Made by a program: the position numbers and the translations under genes. Under the pieces are notes generated by a model. The model had not been told where the DNA came from. It saw only the letters and a program-made list of their open reading frames with translations, and made no database searches. A stretch of DNA of 9,452 nt from an uncultured Porphyromonadaceae bacterium (GTDB taxonomy: Bacteria > Bacteroidota > Bacteroidia > Bacteroidales > Muribaculaceae): the NCBI GenBank assembly GCA_937989585.1, contig CALKRW010000013.1, positions 1 through 9,452 on the forward strand, in the 5' to 3' direction. Shown piece after piece: positions 1 through 6,904 of this stretch (the stretch's first letter is position 1; every line of letters begins with the position of its first letter).

Positions 1-1224
1 GTGGGCGTCGGTGACCCAGGGGCCGGCGGGAAGGCAGATGCCGACCTTGAAGAGGCTCTCGCAGACTCCGTTAACGTAGGCGGGGGCGTCGCGGTAGACG
101 GGCTGCTTGTGCATGGGTTTCCACAGGGGGCGGGACTCGATGCCGGCGGCGTCGAGAGCCATGCGCAGGGCCTCGACGTTGTCGTTGGGCTGGCAGTCGG
201 TCGTGGCGGACTCGACGGTGTGGGTAACGCCGGCCGCGCCACCAACGGCACCTGTAATGACTTTCCTATATGCATTTTCCTGCCCCTTGATTCGCAGTTC
301 CGGATCGAGCGTTGCCGTGCAGAGCCAGTAGTTTGAGTCGAACTCCGGTGACGGCGCGGTGTGCATCCTGATGCCTTTGGCATCCTTGAGCAGTTCCTCG
401 TAGAGCGCCTGAACATGGCGGTGGTGGGCGATGTGCTCATCGGCGATGGTCATCTGGCCACGCCCTATGCCGGCGCAGATATTGGACATGCGGTAGTTGT
501 AGCCGATGGACTCATGCTGGTAGTAGGGATACGATTCGCGGGCCTGGGTTGCGTACCAAAGGATTCCACGGGCCTTGTCGGCATCGGGGCAGATGAGTGC
601 TCCACCGCCTGAGGTGGTTATCATCTTGTTGCCGTTGAACGAGAGCACGCCGTATTCGCCGAAAGTGCCGAGGACCTGACCGTCGAAGCGCGAGCCGAAG
701 CCTTCGGCGGCATCCTCGATGACGGGAATTCCGTAGCGGTTGGCAATCTCCATTATGCGGTCAATCCTGTAGGGCATGCCGTAGAGTGCCACGGGAACGA
801 TTGCCTTGGGCTTGCGACCGGTCTTTGCGATACGGTCTTTGATGGCTTCCTCGAGCAGTTCGGGGTCCATGTTCCATGTCTCTTTCTCAGAGTCCACGAA
901 GACGGGAGTTGCTCCGAGGTAGGTGATGGGATGGCTCGATGCGCAGAAGGTGAACGATTGCACCATCACCTCGTCGCCGGGCTTGACGCCACAGGCAATC
1001 AGCGCCAGATGTACGGCAGCCGTGCCAGCCGAAAGAGCCACAACTTTCTTTTCAAGTGGTGCTTGACCATCAGTGCGCTTGTTGACAAACTCTTCGAGGT
1101 CCTTCTCGAAACCGTTCACGTTCGGCCCCAGAGGCACGACCCAATTCTGGTCGAAAGCCTCCTTTATAAATTCCTGTTCCTTGCCGCTCATGTGAGCCAG
1201 GCAAAGCAAAATACGTTCACTCAT
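1..1224 (-). CDS. DegT/DnrJ/EryC1 family PLP aminotransferase (PglE-like), 3' end cut by window edge
   Basis: Sugar aminotransferase predicted to transfer an amino group to the 4-keto position of a UDP-4-keto-6-deoxy-HexNAc, giving the amino sugar that the PglD-like enzyme next door would acetylate. Reading the minus strand from an ATG at 1222-1224 gives 408 codons without a stop to the left edge; the family is usually about 370-410 residues, so only a short C-terminal piece may be missing. Visible motifs: an N-terminal LxxAHMSGKEQEFI stretch and 'WVVPLGPNV', the cofactor-phosphate 'SAGTAAVHLAL' at about 65-75, 'EDAAEGFGS' at 170-178 with the pyridine-binding Asp171, and 'SFNGNKM' with the probable PLP lysine Lys200, followed by a Gly-rich turn. 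The start is 26 bases after the upstream stop, in AT-rich sequence with no Shine-Dalgarno, as is usual in Bacteroidota. Base composition is much richer in G+C than in the genes from 2458 upward. The family is certain; the exact substrate is inferred from context. Confidence 0.93.
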   Translation of the reverse strand, partial: MSERILLCLAHMSGKEQEFIKEAFDQNWVVPLGPNVNGFEKDLEEFVNKRTDGQAPLEKKVVALSAGTAAVHLALIACGVKPGDEVMVQSFTFCASSHPITYLGATPVFVDSEKETWNMDPELLEEAIKDRIAKTGRKPKAIVPVALYGMPYRIDRIMEIANRYGIPVIEDAAEGFGSRFDGQVLGTFGEYGVLSFNGNKMITTSGGGALICPDADKARGILWYATQARESYPYYQHESIGYNYRMSNICAGIGRGQMTIADEHIAHHRHVQALYEELLKDAKGIRMHTAPSPEFDSNYWLCTATLDPELRIKGQENAYRKVITGAVGGAAGVTHTVESATTDCQPNDNVEALRMALDAAGIESRPLWKPMHKQPVYRDAPAYVNGVCESLFKVGICLPAGPWVTDAH

Positions 1225-1250
1225 TGATATTATGTTATTTATAACTTTTA

Positions 1251-1847
1251 TTATTCAGTTTTAACTTTACATGGGTTGCCGTATGCGACTGTTCCGTCGG
1301 GAATGTCGCGGATTACAACAGAACCAGCTCCGACCGTACACCAACGGCCAATTCTAATTCCGGGTATTACTATAGCGCCAGCTCCAATCCAGGAGCCTTC
1401 GCCGACATGGACATTGCCACATAATGTGGCGTGTGGGGAAATGTGTACATAATCTTCAATAACGCACTCGTGGTCAATTGACGCTCCGGAGTTTATGATA
1501 CAGTGTTTGCCAACGCGTGCATCGGCCTGTATTAGAGCATGATGCATTACCACTGTGCCGCAGCCTATTGCCGCCGTGCGCGAGACAGTGGCTTTAGGGT
1601 GTATGGCGGTGGCGTACTCCATGGAATAACGCTCTGAAATCATTTTGCGAACACGGTTCGCCCCTATGCTTATGATGAGAGGGCCGACGACGCTGGATTC
1701 ATTTGCCTGGAAAACCCTCACTCCATGGATATCGGAACAATGTGGTGCGTCATCATAAAGGCAGCCAACGTTATCTCCTTTCGACATGATAATGTCCATT
1801 ATAACCTTGGCGTGGCCGCTGGCTCCGAAAAGATTAATTATTGCCAT
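1251..1847 (-). CDS. PglD/NeuD-family sugar N-acetyltransferase (left-handed beta-helix)
   Basis: Predicted acetyl-CoA-dependent transferase that acetylates the 4-amino group of a UDP-4-amino-4,6-dideoxy sugar, downstream of the DegT aminotransferase. The 198-residue length fits the family. The N-terminus carries the nucleotide-sugar-binding fold signature 'LFGASGHAKVIMDII' at about 6-20; residues 80-185 are hexapeptide repeats of the left-handed beta-helix. His126 in 'SIDHEC' lines up with the catalytic histidine known for PglD, and 'GAGAIVIPG' followed by 'GAGSVVIRDIP' forms the CoA-binding coils. It ends in the usual 'AYGNPCKV' tail. The start overlaps the end of the sugar transferase by 14 bases, suggesting coupled translation. 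NeuD-type O-acetylation of another sugar is possible, but the PglC-PglD-PglE order favours the bacillosamine-type role. Confidence 0.9.
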   Translation of the reverse strand: MAIINLFGASGHAKVIMDIIMSKGDNVGCLYDDAPHCSDIHGVRVFQANESSVVGPLIISIGANRVRKMISERYSMEYATAIHPKATVSRTAAIGCGTVVMHHALIQADARVGKHCIINSGASIDHECVIEDYVHISPHATLCGNVHVGEGSWIGAGAIVIPGIRIGRWCTVGAGSVVIRDIPDGTVAYGNPCKVKTE

Positions 1848-2448
1848 TGAAGAATTCCATTGTGGCGGATGTGGCCGAATTTATGTCCTCGCGAGCGAGG
1901 ACTTTTTTCAGGGTTGTAAGCACAACCTTACAGTCCGTGATGAATGAGATGTGGTCAACGTACCATACATCGAGTTCGAATTTATTCTGCCAAGAGATAG
2001 CGTTGCGACCATGACATTGCGCCCATCCTGTAATGCCGGGACGAACTTCGTGGCGGCGTGCCTGTTCTTTTGAGTATAGTGGTAGATATTGTACAAGGAG
2101 CGGGCGGGGGCCGATGAGCGACATGTCGCCTTTGAAGACGTTCCATAGTTGGGGAAGCTCGTCGATAGAGGTTGAGCGGACGAAACGGCCGACCTTAGTC
2201 AGGCGTTGCGCATCAGGCAGGAGTTTCCCGTCCGCGTCGCGTTCATCTGTCATAGTTTTAAATTTTACGACTTTGAATATCTTGTCATTTTTACCTGGCC
2301 GTTCTTGAAAGAAAAATGCACCTGCTCCCTTGTTGGCAAAGTGCAGCCATACGGTTACTGCCGCCAATGGCACACTCAGAATAAGCAACGCTCCGCCCGA
2401 GGCGACAATGTCAATCGCCCGCTTGAAAAAGTCACGATATGGTTTCAT
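1834..2448 (-). CDS. PglC-like monotopic phosphoglycosyl transferase (bacterial sugar transferase)
   Basis: Starts repeat-unit assembly by moving a sugar phosphate from a UDP-sugar to undecaprenyl phosphate at the inner face of the cytoplasmic membrane. At 204 residues it is the compact PglC-type form without the extra N-terminal membrane domain of WbaP. A single hydrophobic segment at about 12-36 carries a Ser-x-Pro (25-27), consistent with the re-entrant helix of this family. Other motifs: 'KFKTM' at 62-66, the Asp96-Glu97 catalytic dyad in 'SIDELPQLWN', 'SLIGPRPLL' at 110-118, and 'RPGITGWAQ' at 136-144. The start is 9 bases after the deacetylase stop, and the end overlaps the acetyltransferase by 14 bases. 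Neighbouring PglD- and PglE-like genes suggest the sugar loaded is an N-acetylated 2,4-diamino-trideoxyhexose, though this is inference; a plain HexNAc or Gal phosphate is possible. Confidence 0.93.
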   Translation of the reverse strand: MKPYRDFFKRAIDIVASGGALLILSVPLAAVTVWLHFANKGAGAFFFQERPGKNDKIFKVVKFKTMTDERDADGKLLPDAQRLTKVGRFVRSTSIDELPQLWNVFKGDMSLIGPRPLLVQYLPLYSKEQARRHEVRPGITGWAQCHGRNAISWQNKFELDVWYVDHISFITDCKVVLTTLKKVLAREDINSATSATMEFFNGNN

Positions 2449-2457
2449 GAAATTCCG

Positions 2458-3336
2458 CTATAGATTAATGACAGTTTTCAATTTGTTCTTTGCAATATAG
2501 TCTTCAATTGAGGCAAATGGGAACGTCCTGATGAGTTCCTGCATGTTCGGGAGAGCATGCTTCCGGCCTATGTTCGATTTAAAATATCGCACAAGCCGAC
2601 GATGTAATGGCCCAGGTTCTTTGAAATATGCTTCAAAATCTTCACGGCTTTGTAATGGTGTTTTTTCAGTCAATAAATCGGCTATATGGAAATAGCACAT
2701 GTTGTAGTCTGACGTTGTCATTCTTTTTTTTACAAATGATAATGGCAACATTCTAAAATATCCTCCACCGGAATATGCTATCTGTTTCCCAATTAAAGGA
2801 AGAGTATAGAGTGGAATTGGGAATTCATTTAATTGGCAGCCCTTATATTTAATTTTACATGGCTTTTGCTCGTGGAAATTTGGGAATCCTCCGAAATCTC
2901 TCACTCCTGGGAAAAACGATGCATCGTTTTCAATTCCGGCCTCAGCAAGTATTTCGATTGCCCATTTATTATATTCGCCGATGGAGAATGCCGGGGCACG
3001 GAAACTCCTGACCTTTTTACTAGTTAAATCTTCCAAGGCAGACACCGCAGCATGAGTATCTTCGCGAAATTCATCAGGAGTCATTTTGTTAACCCACTTA
3101 TGGGCATTGGAATGACTGCCGATTTCGTGGCCTTGAGCCGTAATCTTCTTTACAACATGGGGAAAATCACTAGCGATTTTACCAAGACAGAAGAATGTGG
3201 CAGTGGTATCGTTTTGAGCAAGTGTTTCAAGGATAACATCCAGAATCCTATCGAATTCGGTATATTTTTTTTTATGATTACCGAAATAGTCTTTTTCCAA
3301 TGACCATTCTTCGATATCGAAAGTTAGGGTATTCAT
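2458..3336 (-). CDS. NodB-homology polysaccharide deacetylase (DUF3473-like C-terminus)
   Basis: Predicted metal-dependent carbohydrate esterase (CE4) that removes an N- or O-acetyl group from a glycan intermediate. The 292-residue protein begins directly with the catalytic domain: 'TFDIEEW' at 5-11 (motif 1, Asp7), 'GSHSNAH' at 73-79 with the metal ligands His75 and His79 (motif 2), 'SFRAPAFSIG' at 111-120 with Arg113 (motif 3), and 'CYFHIADL' at 214-221 with His217 where the family usually shows a YxHPxE-like motif. The FDIEE form of motif 1 and the C-terminal extension resemble deacetylases of exopolysaccharide clusters rather than chitooligosaccharide NodB. No signal peptide or membrane segment is visible, so it probably acts in the cytosol on a lipid-linked precursor. 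Its start overlaps the acyltransferase stop in an ATGA. The substrate is unknown. Confidence 0.87.
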   Translation of the reverse strand: MNTLTFDIEEWSLEKDYFGNHKKKYTEFDRILDVILETLAQNDTTATFFCLGKIASDFPHVVKKITAQGHEIGSHSNAHKWVNKMTPDEFREDTHAAVSALEDLTSKKVRSFRAPAFSIGEYNKWAIEILAEAGIENDASFFPGVRDFGGFPNFHEQKPCKIKYKGCQLNEFPIPLYTLPLIGKQIAYSGGGYFRMLPLSFVKKRMTTSDYNMCYFHIADLLTEKTPLQSREDFEAYFKEPGPLHRRLVRYFKSNIGRKHALPNMQELIRTFPFASIEDYIAKNKLKTVINL

Positions 3337-3920
3337 GGCTCTCTTTTTGGAATTTCTTTAACGACCCTTGCTGGACGTCCTGTGGCAATTGTCCAAGCAG
3401 GAATATCTTTGGTTACTAAAGAACCTGCGCCGACAATCGCACCTTCTCCAACAGTTACTCCAGGCATAACAAAAGTCTCCATTCCGATAAGACTGCCCTT
3501 GCAAAGATGAATTGGTTTCAATTTATATCCAAGTTTGGCATAGTCATCCCCAACTTTGTAGTCTGATAGGTCCCGTTGATGACATAAAAGACGGCTGCCA
3601 CTTGCGATATGAGCATGGTCATCAATAGTTATCAAATCAGCATGTCCAGAATCTATCCAGACTTTATCGCCAACAAAAACATTTTTGCCAACTTTGCAGC
3701 CTATTGTACGCAAGATTGTGGGACGAAGCTTGCGGGGAGTCAATGGTGATAATAGCCATGAATCCATTATGAATTTTAGCAAGAATCCATCCCTATAGGT
3801 TTTGACAACTCTTTTTATCACTCCCCAAAGAGACACTTGACCATATTCTTTTTCGGAGTAATTCAGCCCGATTTTGCGAAGGAATCGGTATGTAAGACTA
3901 ATTTTTTTATCTTTGCTCAT
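3333..3920 (-). CDS. Hexapeptide-repeat acyltransferase (WcaF/maltose O-acetyltransferase-like)
   Basis: Probable O-acetyltransferase that decorates a sugar of the repeat unit. The 195-residue protein has a basic N-terminal region (about 1-65) and a left-handed beta-helix from about 66 on: 'LRPTILRTIGCKVGKNVFVG', then 'IDDHAHIASGSRLLCHQRDL' with the probable catalytic His114, and 'GVTVGEGAIVGAGSLVTKDIP' style coils ending in 'ATGRPARVV', the usual end of these enzymes. No nucleotide-sugar-binding N-terminal domain is seen, unlike the PglD-like protein at 1251-1847, so the acceptor is more likely a lipid-linked or nascent glycan sugar. It overlaps the glycosyltransferase by 14 bases upstream and the deacetylase by 4 bases downstream, so the three genes look translationally coupled. 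Family clear; acceptor and acyl donor inferred. Confidence 0.87.
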   Translation of the reverse strand: MSKDKKISLTYRFLRKIGLNYSEKEYGQVSLWGVIKRVVKTYRDGFLLKFIMDSWLLSPLTPRKLRPTILRTIGCKVGKNVFVGDKVWIDSGHADLITIDDHAHIASGSRLLCHQRDLSDYKVGDDYAKLGYKLKPIHLCKGSLIGMETFVMPGVTVGEGAIVGAGSLVTKDIPAWTIATGRPARVVKEIPKREP

Positions 3921-5112
3921 AGCACTTTATTTGGCTATTAATTGTTTCTACAGCTTTTTCGACGGTCAGATAATTATTGTAGAACTGAATCCCGGCATTG
4001 GACATGGTCCTGCGAAGATTTTTGTCGGCCAACAAGCGATCAAATTGTTCTATAGCCAGTTTTTTGTCACTGCCTACGACGACCAACCCGGCACCTGAAT
4101 TTTCTATATATTCTTTATAATCATTGTTAGGGTTAATCATAGCGAAGATCGGAATGCCAAATGACATATATGCTCCAGCCTTTGATGGACATGTAGGCAC
4201 TTTATAATTTTCGTTGATAGAAATTAGGCCGATGTCAGCTTTGCTCATAAAAGTGAGATACTCAGCCTGTGGCATGAAGTCAAGAAATACTATATTAGTC
4301 AGTCCTTGTTCTTCTACAATTTTTATCAAACGAACTTTCTCGACACCTTTACCAATTACGAGAAATCGCAAGTTTTCATTGTCAAGATAATGTTTTGAAA
4401 GGAAAACGATGTTTTCAATTCTCTGCCCGAGACCTATTGTACCACCAAAAAGTGCTATGGTTTTGCCTTTAAGTCCATATTTAGCTTTAATGGATTCTAT
4501 ATCCAGATCTGGTATCGTCTCTTTCTTTAGCCAATTATATAGGAGAACTGTTTTTGTGGAATTTAAGGAGGGATAATTCGCCAAAATAAAATCGATATTA
4601 CCTTGCGACATACAGCCAATATAATCGGCTATTTCATAACCTTTCCGAGCACGCTTTTCGAGATAATCATACATGAACTGATATTTGAGCAGGCCAATAC
4701 TTTTGACGCTTTGTGGATGTATGTCTCGCAGTATCAAATAAAAATTTGCTTCTGTTCGTTTTTTAACATAACTAACAAAGTCTGCCAACGTTATTGGAGG
4801 TGTTGGCATGAATATCCAGTCAAAAGTTTCGTTTTTCAGGAATCTATTATATGCTTTCTTATAATAACGTGGCATCAACGCAAGTCCTATGCCTTTCTTT
4901 ATAAGATTAGGTTCACCAAGCGTTTTCTTGCACTTAACTCTGACGACTTTCATTCCGCGTTCTTCCCGTATATAACTTGATGAAAACGCATTGTCGGGAG
5001 CCATTACAGTAACTTGATGACCATTACTACTCAGCCCGACAGCCAAGTCTGTATACATATCTCCGCTTCCTTTTTCTTCAGGCATGTGGAGCATTAAAAA
5101 CAATATTTTCAT
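3907..5112 (-). CDS. GT4-family glycosyltransferase, WbuB-like (candidate L-FucNAc transferase)
   Basis: Retaining GT-B fold glycosyltransferase of 401 residues, full length for the family. The N-terminal domain opens with 'MKILFLMLHMPEEKGSGDMY' and has 'MPTPPITLADF' at 102-112 and 'LRDIHPQS' at 128-135, features typical of the WbuB group. The donor-binding half includes 'ALFGGTIGLGQRIENIV' at about 220-236, 'VIGKG' at 252-256 and 'CPSKAGAYMSFGIPIFA' at 308-324, the equivalent of the usual PSK-x-x-EYM-x-x-G motif, although Ala-Tyr replaces the common Glu-Tyr. WbuB in E. coli O antigens is linked to N-acetyl-L-fucosamine, which agrees with the FnlC-type epimerase at 8521-9452. Its start overlaps the beta-propeller gene stop as ATGA. 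It probably adds the second sugar to the undecaprenyl-linked first sugar at the inner membrane face. The specific donor is inferred from context. Confidence 0.9.
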   Translation of the reverse strand: MKILFLMLHMPEEKGSGDMYTDLAVGLSSNGHQVTVMAPDNAFSSSYIREERGMKVVRVKCKKTLGEPNLIKKGIGLALMPRYYKKAYNRFLKNETFDWIFMPTPPITLADFVSYVKKRTEANFYLILRDIHPQSVKSIGLLKYQFMYDYLEKRARKGYEIADYIGCMSQGNIDFILANYPSLNSTKTVLLYNWLKKETIPDLDIESIKAKYGLKGKTIALFGGTIGLGQRIENIVFLSKHYLDNENLRFLVIGKGVEKVRLIKIVEEQGLTNIVFLDFMPQAEYLTFMSKADIGLISINENYKVPTCPSKAGAYMSFGIPIFAMINPNNDYKEYIENSGAGLVVVGSDKKLAIEQFDRLLADKNLRRTMSNAGIQFYNNYLTVEKAVETINSQIKCYEQR

Positions 5113-6182
5113 CTTTTTAAACTTGATGCTTTGATTATAAGAGTTGACTGATCCAATTCTTTTATTGCCCTACCTGTAAAGACCAAATAGTCAGACTTCT
5201 CTTGATAATATGGGAAACGTATACTTCCGAATTGGAAAAGTGTGGTTTTTAGTGCATCTTTTTTAAATGAGCATAACTCATTCCACTCAGAACCATTGAA
5301 TGAGTACCACAAATGTGAATATTGATCCTGGTTGACTTTAGAAGGTTCAACAGTAGTGGAAACTGCGAAAAGGTTGCCATTATCCATTGCATAGATTCCA
5401 GACCCTTGAATAGATTGTAAGTCTGTGATGCTTTTACTTTCTCTGTCAATTATCCTGATGGTATTGGGACTATATTGAGAATCTGTTGGATAAATTATGC
5501 CAGTCTTTAGGAATATCGGTACACAAATACGATATGCTTGTTTGCCTTCAAATTCTCGAATCAAAGTATTAAAGCCATCAGTTGTGTAACCTGCTATACA
5601 AGCTTTATCATCATCTCCCGTGAAGACCCATAACTTTCCGGTAAAATTGTCATTAAAGACACCATGGATATGGTTGATTTCCCCGGTCTTGAACGTATAG
5701 GCAATATTCCACGACATTCCTTTATCAATACTTTTGAAGATATTCACTTCTTCACGGTTAGGATTGAAGAAATACTCTCCGAAATATATTGAGCCGTCTG
5801 AATCTTGACATAGATTCATAGGACGAGATCCCCGATTAATTCTGCAGCACAATAAAAACAGTTTACTCTCTGAATCGTATTTGAATATGCCTTTGCGTGC
5901 AATACAGAACCAGTCATCCCCAAATTTGTATAGATGAGTTATTTCAGCTCTTAAAAGTCTACGTGATAATTTGTTTATAGATGCGAAACCATTGAAAGTA
6001 TCTTTAACTCTCGAGAAATATTGAAGGGTTTCATCTGAAGGAAAATATTTGTATAATTTATATCCTTTGGCTATAATCCAAAAGTTATTGCTCACATATA
6101 GAGCAACATACCCTTTTAATAATTTAGCATTATAGGAAATCCCTTCAGGAGAGACAATTTTATGTGTCTTTGTGATTTTCAT
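5109..6182 (-). CDS. Beta-propeller-like protein with an Asp-box, function unknown
   Basis: A 357-residue protein I do not recognise by name. The sequence is built of repeated short beta-strand blocks of the type 'KLWVFTGDDDK', 'NLFAVSTTV' and 'DYLVFTGRAI', and has one perfect Asp-box, 'SIDKGMSW' at 151-158 (pattern S/T-x-D-x-G-x-S/T-W), plus degenerate copies 'YTTDGFNTL' at 199-207 and 'SFNGSEWNEL' at 294-303. This pattern is typical of sialidase-like or BNR-type beta-propellers. There is no signal peptide or membrane segment and no sialidase catalytic set (RIP/Arg triad) is evident, so I do not call it a glycosidase. It lies in the polysaccharide operon with its stop overlapping the glycosyltransferase start by 4 bases, which suggests a supporting role such as a scaffold, glycan-binding or modifying protein, or a divergent GT partner. 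The 111 bases upstream are AT-rich. Confidence 0.83.
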   Translation of the reverse strand: MKITKTHKIVSPEGISYNAKLLKGYVALYVSNNFWIIAKGYKLYKYFPSDETLQYFSRVKDTFNGFASINKLSRRLLRAEITHLYKFGDDWFCIARKGIFKYDSESKLFLLCCRINRGSRPMNLCQDSDGSIYFGEYFFNPNREEVNIFKSIDKGMSWNIAYTFKTGEINHIHGVFNDNFTGKLWVFTGDDDKACIAGYTTDGFNTLIREFEGKQAYRICVPIFLKTGIIYPTDSQYSPNTIRIIDRESKSITDLQSIQGSGIYAMDNGNLFAVSTTVEPSKVNQDQYSHLWYSFNGSEWNELCSFKKDALKTTLFQFGSIRFPYYQEKSDYLVFTGRAIKELDQSTLIIKASSLKR

Positions 6183-6221
6183 AACTTTCTATATTCTTAA
6201 TTCTATTCGAATTTATCGTCG

Positions 6222-6290
6222 ACCTTATCCTTTATGTTCTAAAAATCTTAAATTATTATTCTCGATATAACGTCATCAAGGATTTAAGGT
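6222..6290 (-). repeat. Inverted repeat just after the SLATT gene
   Basis: In the spacer of 111 bases between the SLATT stop (6294-6296) and the beta-propeller start (6182), the arms at 6278-6290 and 6222-6232 can pair over 11 bp (ACCTT plus ATCCTT with AAGGAT plus AAGGT) with a two-base bulge in the first arm and a loop of about 45 AT-rich bases. The first arm begins three bases after the SLATT stop. No T-run follows on the minus strand, so it is not an intrinsic terminator. It may be an mRNA-stabilising or attenuating structure, part of the RT module's RNA, or chance in AT-rich sequence. Confidence 0.4.
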
Positions 6291-6293
6291 TAT

Positions 6294-6887
6294 CTAGTAA
6301 GTTTGAAGGAGTTTAATTGCATACCATGCAATGAATGGAATTGCAATCGCCAAAATCCAATACAGCAAATTCACATCTAAGATATTCCACTCCATCCAGA
6401 TTTGTATCTTCTTTAAATCATCTATCTTCCTTTTGTCATCCCTTGACATAGCACGCTTATAATCAATCTTAATATGATTCACAGGACATTCGGCAAGAAT
6501 CGAATGATAACTATTCAATGTGCTGTATTTAAGTTTACTCAGAGCATTGGAATCAGGAGTCGAATCTTTTTCAAGGTCTGCATTGTCAATCAGTTTGGAT
6601 AGTCGCATCGCACATTCTTTATATTGATGTTCCTTCTCTGAATATGAGAGGCCTGTGACAAGCAAAGACATGGTCAAAACCAGTGCCGAAAGCATAATTG
6701 TGACGGCTGTAATAGCATCCCCGTATATTTTAAAATCTGGTAAAAGCTGAATGATATTGAAGCAGATGATGCATAGCGACAACATGGCTAATGATACAGT
6801 TGAACTCAGTTTGCGGCGTTTCATTCTGCGATAGGCTTCAAATCTCGCATCGCGGGTTATTGTAATCTTACGTATCAAATTGTCCAT
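6294..6887 (-). CDS. SLATT-domain membrane protein, RT partner (probable defence effector)
   Basis: Small membrane protein resembling SLATT (SMODS- and SLOG-associating 2TM) effectors, a family predicted to act as membrane-perturbing or pore-forming effectors in anti-phage systems. From ATG 6885-6887 it has 197 residues: a basic N-terminal segment 'ITITRDARFEAYRRMKRRKL', two adjacent membrane helices at about 30-50 and 57-80, a conserved-looking helical stretch 'LSYSEKEHQYKECAMRLSKL' where SLATT proteins carry their soluble helices, and a C-terminal hydrophobic helix at about 172-194. An upstream in-frame ATG (6918-6920) would add 11 residues, but it sits inside the inverted-repeat structure at 6905-7039; I prefer 6887 because the protein then starts at the domain. 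The closest family is probably the RT-linked SLATT type (SLATT_5), from memory. It follows the RT on the same strand, consistent with an effector toxic when triggered by the RT product. Confidence 0.83.
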   Translation of the reverse strand: MDNLIRKITITRDARFEAYRRMKRRKLSSTVSLAMLSLCIICFNIIQLLPDFKIYGDAITAVTIMLSALVLTMSLLVTGLSYSEKEHQYKECAMRLSKLIDNADLEKDSTPDSNALSKLKYSTLNSYHSILAECPVNHIKIDYKRAMSRDDKRKIDDLKKIQIWMEWNILDVNLLYWILAIAIPFIAWYAIKLLQTY

Positions 6888-6904
6888 AGTATTTTCAACT
6901 AAAG

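Noticed and set aside
1..1227. Plus-strand open frames at 1-336, 361-612 and 931-1227
   Set aside because: They lie antisense to a 408-codon aminotransferase frame with all family motifs; GC-rich sequence produces such shadow frames.
4603..4980. Plus-strand frame of 125 codons
   Set aside because: Antisense to the glycosyltransferase, with no family motif and no start-region support.
6208..6215. Bacteroidota-type -7 promoter element (TAAATTCG on the minus strand) before the propeller gene
   Set aside because: One mismatch to TAnnTTTG and no TTTG about 20 bases upstream; such matches are common in AT-rich spacers.
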